A stretch of 64,000 nucleotides of DNA from Helicoverpa zea (taxonomy: Eukaryota > Arthropoda > Insecta > Lepidoptera > Noctuidae). The notes beneath the pieces are model-generated. The model saw nothing but the letters and a program-made list of their open reading frames with translations, made no database searches and was not told the DNA's origin. Location: assembly GCF_022581195.2 (NCBI RefSeq), contig NC_061470.1:10726001-10790000 (forward strand), in the 5' to 3' direction. How positions within the stretch are numbered: the first letter of the stretch is position 1; the number at the start of each line of letters is the position of its first letter. The translations under genes and the position numbers were made by a program. Positions 21,346 to 32,306 of the stretch are shown piece after piece.

Positions 21346-22600
21346 GATTGAAAATCCTCTTCAAATATTTAAAAATAATATTTATTACTGCATCTAACTC
21401 CTTATTACATCTGTGCCTTAGCTTAATTCATGCGACTTCTATCTCGTGTCCGGCTGCAAAAAATGCGATACGTGCAAATTGAGCTGCAGCTATGAGTGAA
21501 TTAACGCAATTTACGGAATCGTGTTACCTTACATAATGGTATGAGTAAACGCTAGTCTTCAGAGCTCAGCTAGAACTTTCAGGATAAGTATTTTATTAGA
21601 TACACTACTGTATGATTCAGGTGGTTACAAATTGATATTAAATCATGATGAAAATTAGTACTTAAGTAATATACTCAAAAAAGCATGTTACTGTGTTTGA
21701 CTCAGGAGCTCTTTCTATGTAAAACTCCAAACCACGGTCAAAGGCCTTACTTAGGAAAAAACTGTTTTTCAACAAGAGTTTGATGATAGGTAAAATGTTG
21801 ACCATTGGACTCAATCGTTATCATAATCAAATTATTTCATTTCACCGAATCAAAACATCATTAACAATATTTTTAGAAGTTTTGCGGCAACTTCAACCTC
21901 TTTTACACATTTATAGTCGAATCCATTTGCATAACTACCCAAAGTCCGACCAGCTATCGACAGCAACTTGCCCAGGTGTCTCCGACATCAAATACTTGGA
22001 AAAGAAACTGTGGCCGTGAGAACTTGAAACACGTCCGAATATGAATTTTAACGACTTCAAAAGAGGTGCTAAATGTTGACACTTAATATACCACTGATAT
22101 TCATGACATGACACATATACAGCTAAAAGAAACAAACCTGAACTTTAAGCTTTAGAAGTTAAGGTGCACTTTGGAGATGCAGAAAGATTTGTAGATGCAA
22201 ATAACGTTTGGTTATTGTAAGTTATTTTTTAAACACATGAGATTTTAAAGCAATGATACGGCTGAAGTTCAAGGGAAATACTAGATGTTATCAATAAATT
22301 ATTCCGATGTGGTGGGGTGAGTCAGAGTGTGAAATATCATTCGGTATGATGGCAGACTATATGGCAACTTTGCAAAGACAGGTGGACTTGTAAGGAATAA
22401 CGCGAGTTTGAAGACTTCCAAGATCAAGAAGATGATTAATATAAATTGTAGTTTTATCTTTAAGCGTATCATATTACTAAAGGACAACGCATGCGATCAC
22501 CAGCTGATCTATATTATTGCCTGATTCTGTAAGATTTATTATGTGGTCACTGCATATGTCAACCATTTTTATTTGCGTATCGTCAGATACATAATAAGGT
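21346..22600. other. Gene-less stretch
   Basis: Short frames (21780-22019 plus, 21935-22135 minus, 22299-22487 minus) lack motifs. I see nothing further. Confidence 0.45.
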
Positions 22601-22659
22601 GTTCTTGTTATTTTAGGACATGTTTTATCATTTTTAAGCAGTATATAAGTTTAATAAAT

Positions 22660-23300
22660 TGAAGCCGGAAAAATGCCATCACACTTAAAATCATTGTTGA
22701 CATCTTACGGAAGAACGTGATAATTGATAGCATTACATTTATTGCAGCAAAGGTGAATCTCCCAAATAAAGCCGAAATTGAACAGGAAATAATTTTATAT
22801 CCTAAAATGGCCGACTTTAATGCAAAAATGTTAATACACAAACTGATAGTAATGTCGATAAGGTAGCCTCCAATGAAACAATTCTTTTTCACACTCAATG
22901 GTGCTGACATCATGCTAATGAAAATAATCGAAATTACTAAAATGCCGATCTAATAGCAGACCTATTTTGTCGCGAACAAACTTATATCTTACATTACCAA
23001 AATGCTGAAATTCAGACCTTATACTTTATGACGTACTGCATAAGTACGAAATCATTTCAAAATAGAATTCTAGAACAGCAAAAAATAAAATTGTCGAAAC
23101 AAAAACTACAAAAATATTTCTGCATTCGCGGAAAAGTGACGACTGAAAATCGGACCTTAAAAGCAAGGATTAAGATGCAAAATGGAGTACAAAGGCAGGA
23201 AACGAAGGCAAACATTGTGATACGCAAAACAAATATGCAAATAGTGGCGGGAAGTTCACATGGACACGAGTCGATTGTGTGGTGCGAACGAATGTCGATA
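22660..23300. repeat. Zone of recurring AAAATGyCGA-like motifs
   Basis: Variants of AAAATGCCGA recur irregularly: AAAAATGCCA (about 22670), AAAGCCGAAAT (about 22768), AAAATGGCCGA (about 22804), TAATGTCGATA (about 22850), AAAATGCCGA (about 22939), AAAATGCTGAAAT (about 22999), AAAATTGTCGA (about 23086) and GAATGTCGATA (about 23290). They are too irregular for a classical satellite but too frequent to look random. The overlapping frames on both strands (22608-22913, 23028-23348, 23057-23335) have no known domain. Confidence 0.45.
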
Positions 23301-24310
23301 AACGGAGAGTTGCACAATTTTGTCACAATAGACATGTTTAGTAGATGATATCACACATTTTCATTACAGCTGTTAATAGAACAGGATTATTTGGCAACGA
23401 AGAAACTTGGTTCAAAGAAACTGGCATATCAGATGTTTATTGAACCAGTTATGAAAGTCAATTGTGTTCGTGTAATGCTAGATGATTCTGTAGTTATCGG
23501 TAATGCACATCTAGTGTTGCTACACTCATGTTATTGTATGTAGCCACTGGTAATGCATATGTTAAACAATATGTTAAATAAAAAAATGTTGTAAGAGAGA
23601 TTGTGACGCGTGAAAGAGACATTGGTTGAAGTTTCTCAGTAGTATGCCTACTACTGAGTAATATGGATAAACTTAAGTAGATAATGAAGTTGGTATTTTC
23701 GCTGCCTTCGATCCTTCGATCCTGCCTAATAAACAGCGATAAACAAAGGAAGATAAAAGTTAGTTGGTGTCTTATAGTAAACAATTTGAAATTATTTTAC
23801 GGTTTTGGAAAAGTTACTGAAGATAAACATCATTCAAAAAAACGTTTTACTTAGTAAAACCATTTTGTAGATAAACCTGCACGATTAGATGTCCATGCTA
23901 ATATTTTGAGTATACTTTTAAGAGTTGATCCTGCAATTGATTTAATCAATATCAAACTATGTATCAATCTAAATACCATATTCAAACCTAACATAGACAA
24001 AGGACAATCTACTCCCTTACTTAAATGAGCACAGACCACATAAACACAAAGTTCGATATAACTACAATTCGGTCCAATCGTTTCCCTCAGTAAGTATGTG
24101 AACGTTGCCGCTCGGGTGATCACCGTAATGAACGGACGACAGGCTTCACACAGTCACTCTGATCAATCACCAGTAGGGTCAAGGACTGCTGGTGATTCAA
24201 AATCAGGGTCTGGGTTTGTTTGAAGAAGTACTGCGAAAATACTGTTTGGAAGTTTCTTAGGTTTGCTGCCATTGACAGTTGTGTCGTCGTCAGATGCAGC
24301 AAGTTTATTT
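23301..24310. other. Gene-less stretch with 10-bp hairpin
   Basis: CTCAGTAGTA (23635-23644) pairs perfectly with TACTACTGAG (23649-23658) across a 4-nt loop. Frames on the minus strand at 23494-23784 and 23851-24123 are unremarkable. No gene is recognised. Confidence 0.45.
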
Positions 24311-24490
24311 GCCTGATCTCACTCCGGTGGTATCGGATTGCCGTCCCATCGGACTTTGACAGAGAAGGAATAGTGAATGCACCTGTGTCTGCACAAATGC
24401 TTGTGCACTATAATATGTCCTGCGCAGTTGGCTAATCTCTATACATGAGAACAGCCGCCGTAGCCGATAATCGGCCAGGAGGACATCACA
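24311..24490 (+). mobile_element. SINE family A, head-less copy
   Basis: It matches the body and 3' end of the complete SINE at 2571-2967: GGATTGCCGTCCCATCGG, then GCACCTGTGTCTGC, TGTGCACTATAATATGTCC, CCTGCGCAGTTGGC and TAGCCGATAATCGGCCAGG, ending GGACATCA. The tRNA head is missing, and the copy starts at the GCCTGATCTC block. The short frames here (24220-24435 plus, 24305-24517 minus) are read-through. Confidence 0.88.
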
Positions 24491-25515
24491 TTTGCCTTCA
24501 TTGGTTTCCGTACGCACGTTTCCGAGGTATCTTGGCGATGGATGAAATAAGAATGTGCAATTTTAGCGTTTTTGAAGGTGTTTAAGTATCACAATACTGA
24601 TTTCCTTTTCACATATTATGTGAGGATAAAGTGTATAAGGTAGCTTGTGTATTGTTATTTTCTCTGCTACTACTTATTTATATGTGAAAATAGAAACGGC
24701 AATCGTCGTGAACGGAAGCCATTTTGTACTTCAATAAACATGAAATGATTTTCAAGCAAGTGTTAATTTTGGCTCGCATATATATATTTTTTTTGATCTA
24801 CAATATATTTTAGTTAACGACTCATATTCTTTCCTCCAACAACATAAACAAAATCAAAACTATTCAGACCAAGGATTTACTAACTAAAACCACTCGATTC
24901 GATACACGAAGTGGGGGCTTCACGCCTGGCTACCCCCTTTGGCACAGGCGTGATGATATAATAGCGATTGTCGCGACGCCAATGAAATGTCTTTCTTCCT
25001 TCCTGTCTGTTCCTTTGTGTGTTGCCATCTCGGAAATATCTTGATGGTAAGACGGTGCTACTTGCTAATGTGGTTTGGATGTCGGTATTTTTTAATGGGC
25101 CTCGGAGGTATCAATTTGGATTTATGTTTGTTAGAGTGGTTTCTTTTGTTAGATTTTTGTTAAAGTTTTGATTTAGGTTCTGTAATATCGTTGATTGAGT
25201 ATAGTTACTAGCGCGTTCATATGATTAATGAAAAGGCATAAATATATAAAAAATTGGGTTGCGTTGCTGGAGCTAGAACTTAAATGTCGTTCTATACTCG
25301 TATCTATACGTTGCAACCAATGAGATAGTACCACCTAACACAAGCATATAACTTTGTTCAGCTCTCCAAAAAAATTTGATAACGTATCAAAGATCCTTTT
25401 ACAATTTTCTAGCAATACTGTCATCATAAAACCAATATTGAAAAGATCAAAAGCATTACCATCATCGTCAAAATCAAAAAAATATAAATTCACACCCGCC
25501 GGTCCCTCACATCTT
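24491..25515. other. Gene-less stretch with CACGCCTG hairpin
   Basis: CACGCCTG (24921-24928) pairs with CAGGCGTG (24945-24952) around GCTACCCCCTTTGGCA. The flank GAAGTGGGGGCTTCACGCC is GC-rich for this window. From general familiarity it resembles a moth repeat, but I cannot bound it. No genes are seen. Confidence 0.4.
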
Positions 25516-25659
25516 TTAACCCGTCAATCCACCGGTTGGTTGAACACCTAAATGACATGTATTGAATCAATCAACCCCCCACCTGCTTGGGACCTAATGA
25601 CCCGTGGCTGGTCGTGCTTAATTTAACATCATTGTTTCCACCGCGAGGTGACGGGTTAA
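25516..25659. repeat. Possible small inverted-repeat element
   Basis: TTAACCCGTCA at 25516-25526 is the perfect reverse complement of TGACGGGTTAA at 25649-25659. CAACCCCCCACC and GGGGGGTGA add GC symmetry inside and just outside. It could be a MITE; no TSD was established. Confidence 0.35.
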
Positions 25660-26202
25660 ATGGGGGGTGACGATAATATTGAAGACAGTATATGGATTGG
25701 TGCTGCAGTTTTTTAACTGAATTTTGCTAAGTTTTTAGTTCGACCGTTAGCTAATGCAGAAAGGTACAAATAGGACTACAAAATTGTAAAAATTTCTTTG
25801 TTGAAACATGATGTTTCTGACGAAAACGCTTTTCTTCATAAAATAATGGACTATCAAACTATTAAAGAATTATCCAAATCCGTTTAGTAGTTCCTTCAAG
25901 TTCACAAAACCCTCTTAACAACGGCCTCTTCTTCTTTGCAATGTTAATTATAGATCAATTCTTTCTGACCTATCCTGTCTCTGATTATATTTTGTCTGTC
26001 TGTTATGATTGTTTTTATTACAATTATTTCCTCACCATACTCTACATCACTTGTGTCCACAATAAACATATTTTCCTTACCATTACAAGTAAGTCTATTT
26101 AATAACATAACAACATCCTCTTTCGTGTTCACTGCCTATTCGACGTTATCTGCAAATCTGTCTCCAGTCAATGATTTATCTAATAACACGTATCTATGTA
26201 AT
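25660..26202. other. Gene-less stretch
   Basis: No coding domains. Overlapping frames on opposite strands (25944-26132, 26005-26343) reflect low complexity. Confidence 0.45.
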
Positions 26203-26290
26203 CTGTTTGTTTGTCTGTCTGTGTGTTTGTCTGTGTGTGCTTCTGTTTGTCTGTCTGTGTGTCTGTCTGTTTGTGTGTGCTTCTGTTTGT
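26203..26290 (+). repeat. Imperfect (TGTC/TGTT/TGTG)n microsatellite
   Basis: About 88 bp of interleaved TGTCTGTC, TGTTTGTT and TGTGTGTG units. A larger unit containing GTGTGTGCTTCTGTTTGTC is itself repeated twice. Confidence 0.92.
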
Positions 26291-28930
26291 CATGTACCGT
26301 GCGTTTAATTGTACTTGATTGCTGTGACTCCATAGTTTTATAATTGGGTTTTATGTCAAGGAGTATTTTATTGTATTTTCAATGGATATGTTTTCTTCCA
26401 GGTTTTCCTTTGATTTGGAATATGTTTCACTAATTGTATGTTAATTTTGTTAATTGTATTTATTAGTTACGATCTATTTTTTAGACGGCTATAATGAATT
26501 ACATATTTAAATCTTCCCTCTGGTGTCTATCTACAGTTGATGAGAATAGCATGAAAACTCGATCAGTAAGTGATATTTAAGTTCATCGCAAATAACAGGG
26601 CAGATGATAGCAGTGGGAGAGCAAATATCTTCTGATTTACAATTAATTCAAGTAAAGATTTTATTCAATACCATAGGTAATAATACAAAATAAAGGTACT
26701 GTCTCCATTAACCTAATTTGTCCATCAAACCTAAAAAAGCAAACAGCGATACAAATGCAACACTATCAGTATAATCTTCAGCTTATAGCTTGGAGATTAA
26801 TTGTAAGCTATTAAGAGTATGGTAAATAAACAAATTGTTGTTTTTCCATTCGCTGGCCAGCGGACCGAAGCTGCGAAGATCTTGATGGTGGCTAGATTCT
26901 TGGTTTCCCTTACTACGAATGTTAGAACTGATATTGTAACATTCGATAGCGATTAAAACCACTTTTTAACTTAGCTGGTAAAAATAAAATTGCTGTAAAT
27001 GCAGGTACAGGTGAAAATGACTGAAAATTACACAAATTGTCAAAGAGACAAAATTACAGGATCTGAGTGATTCAAAAGCCAATGTCAAAAAATGAACTAA
27101 GTACGAGTAATAGCGCTTTTTAAAACCTTAAAGCAAAAGAAATACAAAAAGACAGAGCATTATAGTTACTATATAATTTAAATTATGGTTTTCGTAATCA
27201 GTGTCCCAAAAAAAGTACCTAGGTGTATCTATTGACCATGTACTACATACCCTCAAAACCGATCATCACCCATATATTTCGAGAACCACAGGTAAAACAA
27301 AATATACGTACAAGGTACCCCGGTGTTCCTACGAACAACAATGGTAAGCCATGTCTAATCAGGAAGCGATGGTATCTACAACCATAGCCGAGGTGTCTGA
27401 TTGTTGAGCCTATGTGTGCCGGAAAATTGTTCATGCACCATCTATTATAGGTTTTTGATGGTGCTGAAGAAGCAGAGGTAACAATACTATTGAGAATTTT
27501 GAGAACGACATGAAAATATTTGCTGAAAAACTGATTTGACAGTTGCGATGGTTGGAATATCTAAAATGATGGTTGGAGAATAGCTGCAAGTCTTCGTATC
27601 TATTGCTTGCTTACGGCAGGTTGCACTATCATTTAACTATAACGATTACCAAACCATTTTCATTTGTCAAATCACCGATTTTGACCTTTGGGCGGCAAGT
27701 ACATGGCTGGTTATGCAACTCACTTTTTCCTAAGTATCCAAACATAAAACTAGAAACCATCACAAATGTGTCACATGCTCAAAAATCTGTTACGAACGCT
27801 TCAAAAAATCCAAAACCACAGCACAGAACGCACGACCACATGCATCAAAACTATTTACAACAACCATTATAATAGAACACACTTATCTAGGTATTTTAAT
27901 GCTCTCTACAAAATCACTGAACCAATTTCGATAAGCCTTACATTGTCTGGTACATCCGTTTAATTAGTGGCCCCAAGTCGTGTGAAGACTGTAAGATATT
28001 CGTCGAGATATCACACAATACGTGCGTGAGAGTGCGTGTGCGCACTTTCTAATGCACAATTATGTACGTAAGTTGCGACTTTTTAATCGTGGCTCGTTGG
28101 TGAAAATATTTTTATATTTTTGATGAGTCGCTTGATATTGTAGGTTTGAATTTGATGTTTGGTGTAGTTTAGTTAGATGAGATTTTTGATTGTCAGATTT
28201 GGTGAGTTTCATTGCGTAGATTTATTATGACATTTTCTTATATACTCCCAAACTAATTCATCGAGCTTGCCATATTAACATGTCCTAAGTATTTGCATGA
28301 TGTTATGAAATAAATAGGTACTGACTAAGTTGAAAGTAAGCTTTACATTATATAATTTACAACCCTTCGGCGTCAATAAAATTCATTCATTACCATCTTC
28401 ATTCAAATTTTGAATCTTACTAATCTTAATTCAAGTTTTGAATCTTACTTTTAATGAATTTAGATGTGGTCATACCGTTATCATGCTTGACTCTAGCAAC
28501 AATCGAATATTTGAAAACAACATTCTTTATATAACCAGTATCAGTATTTAACCAATCTACAGCCCAATAAACATACAGTTACTGATACAAACGGAGTAAA
28601 TTGAGATACTATATCTGACAAACTTCCAATGCTAGAAATACAAGCGATTATAGACCCTATACTGACGCATATAAGGATGGTGTATCAGTTTTGGAATTCA
28701 GTCATATGTTTGCTAAAATGCCAGGACATGTTAATCGCGATACGACAGAGTGATCTGTGAATAGGCTCGCCACACGCTCACGACTAATAAACTACCTGAA
28801 TTTTTGCGACTGAGTGAGTTTGCAGGTCTAGAAGTTAGTATTTTAAGATAATTTTTACGTAGTATTTTTGCGTTTTGGGCCTTTCGACATAGACACAGGT
28901 GTATTATAAGTTAGAATTCTATTTGTAATA
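26291..28930. other. Gene-less stretch
   Basis: CGCTGGCCAGCG at 26851-26862 is a perfect palindrome. AGTGCG...CGCACT at about 28034-28049 is a small stem in a CpG-bearing patch. Frames at 27243-27434 (minus) and 27573-27963 (plus) have no recognisable motifs. Confidence 0.4.
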
Positions 28931-29294
28931 CCCACCCAAAACAAAAATGTGAAAGACTGCCAAGTTCGATAATATGGGAATGCTTCGCCTATAAAAGAAG
29001 TGAGATCTGAATAAGTACCAAGTTCCATACACATACCTCAGTTAAAAATAGTTACTTTTTAATGATGTTACTTGGCAAGTTTTCATACACCTTGTTATAA
29101 ACCTACTAAACGCAATGAATCAAGTATTTAATTTTCTATTAAAACTTGCCAAGTAATCATCATTAAAAAGTAACTATTTTTAACTGAGGTATGTGTATGG
29201 AACTTGGTACTTATTCAGATCTCACTTCTTTTATAGGCGAAGCATTCCCATATTATCGAACTTGGCAGTCTTTCACATTTTTGTTTTGGGTGGG
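28931..29294. mobile_element. Long palindrome, 153/154-bp arms, 57-bp loop
   Basis: The left arm 28931-29083 and right arm 29141-29294 are reverse complements across their whole length, with a single one-base gap (near 29066/29157) as the only difference I can find. The 57-bp loop is AT-rich. There is no ORF, so it is not an autonomous transposon. Such arm identity implies recent origin or gene conversion. Any transcript across it would fold into a near-perfect duplex of about 153 bp, long enough for Dicer-2. A fold-back element or a palindromic duplication are the two readings. Confidence 0.85.
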
Positions 29295-29514
29295 ATTTCA
29301 TTTATTTTTGTAAGGTTGTTTATTTTATTTTTTTCTTATGATGAAGTTAGTTAAAGAAATGTCTCATTTATACAATTTTTTAGATTTTTTAATATACACT
29401 ATGTTTCTTACAAAGAAATGAACTAGATTAACTAAATGGACTAGATTTACCAACTGACTGACATGACATGTTATCATATATTATGTTCGTGGATCAAAGT
29501 TACACATTCGTTAT

Positions 29515-29760
29515 TTTCGAAAGTGATTCACACTTGGCCGTTTTCAGATTTTTACTTTACTTTGACTAAATACAAACCTTTGTACCATTCAAAGATATAT
29601 TATATAAATATAGATAAATTTAGTTCGTTTTAGTTCCTTAGGGGTATAAATTTACACCGGGTATAAAACACCTTCATTATTTTGAAACCGACTCACACTT
29701 GGCCATTTTTAGATTTTTTCCTTTACCTTGACATAAAGACCTACCTCCATGCCAAATTTC
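29515..29760. repeat. Diverged tandem duplication, about 163-bp period
   Basis: GATTCACACTTGGCCGTTTT at about 29524 and GACTCACACTTGGCCATTTT at about 29688 start two similar segments of about 75 bp. Each continues with an AGATTTTT..CTTTAC..TTGAC series and ends in an ACCT...CCAT block. It probably belongs to the same larger repeat as the palindrome upstream and the stems downstream. Confidence 0.65.
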
Positions 29761-29799
29761 AAGTCAATACGACCATTGGAAGTGGTCTAGGTTTTTGAT

Positions 29800-29862
29800 G
29801 AGTGAGTCAGTGAATAAGTGAATAAGTGAATAAGTGAATCAGTCAGTGAGTGTATAGTAAAA
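29800..29862 (+). repeat. Short tandem array of AGTGAATA-type units
   Basis: Units AGTGAATA, AGTGAATC and AGTGAGTC recur at 8-10-bp spacing over about 60 bp. This is a simple tandem repeat within a likely larger interspersed element. Confidence 0.8.
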
Positions 29863-30040
29863 ATAGCGATTTTCTGACGTCAATATCTCAAGACCTACAA
29901 TAGGTATATTAATGAAATTTTGTATTTTAGATAAGTGAGGGGGTCTCAACAGATACTAGAAATTTGATATGCGTAAATAAAATAGATTTTGAGTTACAGG
30001 GGGGTCGAATTTGGCCCGAAATGGTTCGTGTAATATAACC

Positions 30041-30096
30041 CACGGCCGGTGTGTCGCTTTTTTTGCTCGAACTTGGCGGACACACTGCCGTGTGTC
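30041..30096. repeat. Nested stem-loops ending GTGTGTCTAG
   Basis: CACGGCCGGTGTGTCGC (30041-30057) pairs imperfectly with GCGGACACACTGCCGTG (30076-30092). Inside the right half GACACAC-TGCC-GTGTGTC (30079-30096) is a perfect 7-bp hairpin, and CTAG starts at its last base. GC-rich stems in an AT-rich setting next to CTAG recall a Helitron 3' end, although the usual 10-12 nt spacer is missing. Confidence 0.6.
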
Positions 30097-30704
30097 TAGA
30101 TGAACATTCAAATCATAAAGTAAAACTCCTAGGTAAAGTTAAAAATTATCAGATGTGATTGCATTTTTTGATAGAGTTTTTGCAAATATTGTTTTTTGAA
30201 CTTTTGACCGTTAGAAAATCTCGGACTACGCCATGCAACTGAACTCTTAGGGCTAATTAACCGCAAAACATATCTCGGCTAACCAAAGCGCCGAATGATT
30301 TAACGTGTCGCAAAAACTTAAAGAATTATAGCTCTATTCCCAGTATATGAGGTACCACTACTCTAAGTAATGTTCCTGGTATAAATGATGATGAAGACGC
30401 TACTGGTGGAATCCTGGAAACCGCAGCAGATACTGACATAAATGCTAAGGGTTATTTATTCGTGACAGGAGAAAACAGATTTGTGGGGGTAATGGAATAC
30501 CTGTGTGTAGTTTAGAGTTTGTTTGCCGCTAATCGTGTACGCGAATAGTATATGTCAATGGGATCATCCTTGATATTAAAGTTGAAAGGATGGAAATAAC
30601 ATTATAACTTAACCTACACATTTTAATTCAACAGACTCTTACAATAAAAGTTTGAAACCCAAAAACGTTCGTTTTTTCAGTCTACATGGAATTTCGAAAT
30701 GAAT
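30097..30704. other. Gene-less stretch with a short coding-like frame
   Basis: A 54-codon open frame at 30351-30515 reads acidic and Gly/Asn-rich (contains GINDDEDATGGILE and GYLFVTGENRFVG). I recognise no family. The rest may continue the repeat ending near 30100. See the separate finding. Confidence 0.3.
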
Positions 30705-31150
30705 ATCAAAATCAAATCAAATCATCTTTATTTTCAGGCATCAATGGCCCATAGATGAAAACTGGTATACATTATGTTAAACATATGTTATATGATGCGC
30801 CTAAACTAAGAACATTTACATTGCAACTATTTCAGTCATCGATTCTCAATGTAATACTACTGCAAATATAATCTTCAACTGCAAACATGTTCTACCAATG
30901 ATCCAAAGGAAATGTCACTCGTAGCTCAAAGTAAGAGACACCAACTCCGCCCTCCCAATTCCCTTCACCATCTCCTCAATAGACGACACCAGGTGCTGAC
31001 CAACCAAGTTCTCTTTAAACGATCCCAATCGATCATCTTGGCAGGACTCAAACGCAAATTCTGGAATCAAGCCAGATGCATCGACATTTGTAAGAAAATA
31101 TTATTAATAACCTCTTGTATTAGAATAGATCTCACACGGCAAATGTATGA
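30705..31150 (-). mobile_element. LINE 3' UTR and tail, 5'-truncated
   Basis: On the minus strand, CCTGAAAATAAAGATGATTT is followed by a (GATTT)n-like tail (plus-strand AAATCAAATCAAATC at 30708-30722). AATAAA serves as a polyadenylation signal. Upstream on that strand (plus 30725-31150) is non-coding sequence of the type found in LINE 3' UTRs of moths. The 80-codon plus-strand frame at 30912-31154 is antisense and not a gene. The left border is clear; the right border is a guess. Confidence 0.5.
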
Positions 31151-32230
31151 GTAATTGCTTGTTCTATGATCCACGTGTTGTTATTATACTTTGTTATTTT
31201 CACACTATTATTTGGTGTCTTGTGATCTGAGAAACAAATATAGGTACATAGATTCATAAGTAGGTGGTCAATGCTTTCATCTTGCGTCAAATATCGAATA
31301 CCACAGAAAACAGGGTTGCCTTACATTAATCACAAAATAAGTTTTACTAATCTCTTATAAAACGCAAGAAATGTATACTAGGCGAAGGTTGAAAAAAAAC
31401 AGCTAGAAAACCAAATAAAAACATAAAACAAGAAGTAACTATTACCTACCACACACAAAACACGGAAAATCATGAAATAGAAGATATACAAAATCCTAAA
31501 ACTATTTTCCTTACAAACAAACGAAACACAACTTATACATAATTCTAATCAAATCTCTTCGTAAAGCCACAAAAACAACAAACACAGACTAAATACCGAT
31601 TGAAGATGCAAAACAAGCATTCACTAATCCTTAATATGTCTCAATCTTTGCCTACATATGTCTTATTAAAATAACGACTGGGCTTATAAATCTCAACTGC
31701 CGGTAGAGAAGGAACTATATATTTGTCGTTTGGACACATTTTTGATATAGCTCTGGATACCTGGGATAGTTTATGATTTGTGGTGTCACTGAAAAATATG
31801 GCCATGTTCGTTCTTCGCTGAATTTGCTAAATCTTTGAAGTTGTTTGCTGACGGGGATTTACAAGCTTGTAAATGAAGGCTGAACACAAACTGGTTAAAC
31901 GTATTTGTATCTACTAACAGTTGCTTATAATGTAAGATTGGCAAAAAGATGAATTTCATTATTAAGATAGCTTTATGAAAAATCTGAAGATCCAAAAAAA
32001 TTACTTCAACACTACACAGTTTCTTAATAACTGATAGAAAAAGTTTTAATGATGAAAGTATGATTACAGTCAAAGTAGATACAACAGCTACTTACAACCA
32101 CATCTTTGTACCAAAACCATATAAAACATAATCATACCCATTATCTGATCTACATTTTATGACATCACTTACCCATGAAAGAACATCGTCCATAAAAAAC
32201 AAAAGATCATCAAAATATACTTTGTAAATC
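31151..32230. other. Gene-less stretch
   Basis: AT-rich DNA with no recognised gene or repeat. The 95-codon frame at 31786-32073 (minus) has no known motif. Confidence 0.45.
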
Positions 32231-32306
32231 GCCAATAGCGATAGTCTTCAAGCACCGGCGCGTGAGTTTCCGCGCATTGTTCTCTGCGCCGGCGCATCTA
32301 CGCATT
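32231..32306. promoter_or_regulatory. CpG patch with GCCAATAGCG
   Basis: GCCAATAGCG at 32231-32240 is followed by GCACCGGCGCG and TGCGCCGGCGC, which together form an imperfect inverted repeat with a GCGCCGGCGC core. This is among the most GC-rich short stretches in the window. The same CCAAT-type 10-mer recurs in CpG patches at 43518 and, with one change, at 38111. A regulatory role is inferred. Confidence 0.35.

Noticed and set aside
26005..26343. 112-codon frame with Cys/Val/Ser repeats
   Set aside because: It is read-through of the (TGTC)n microsatellite.
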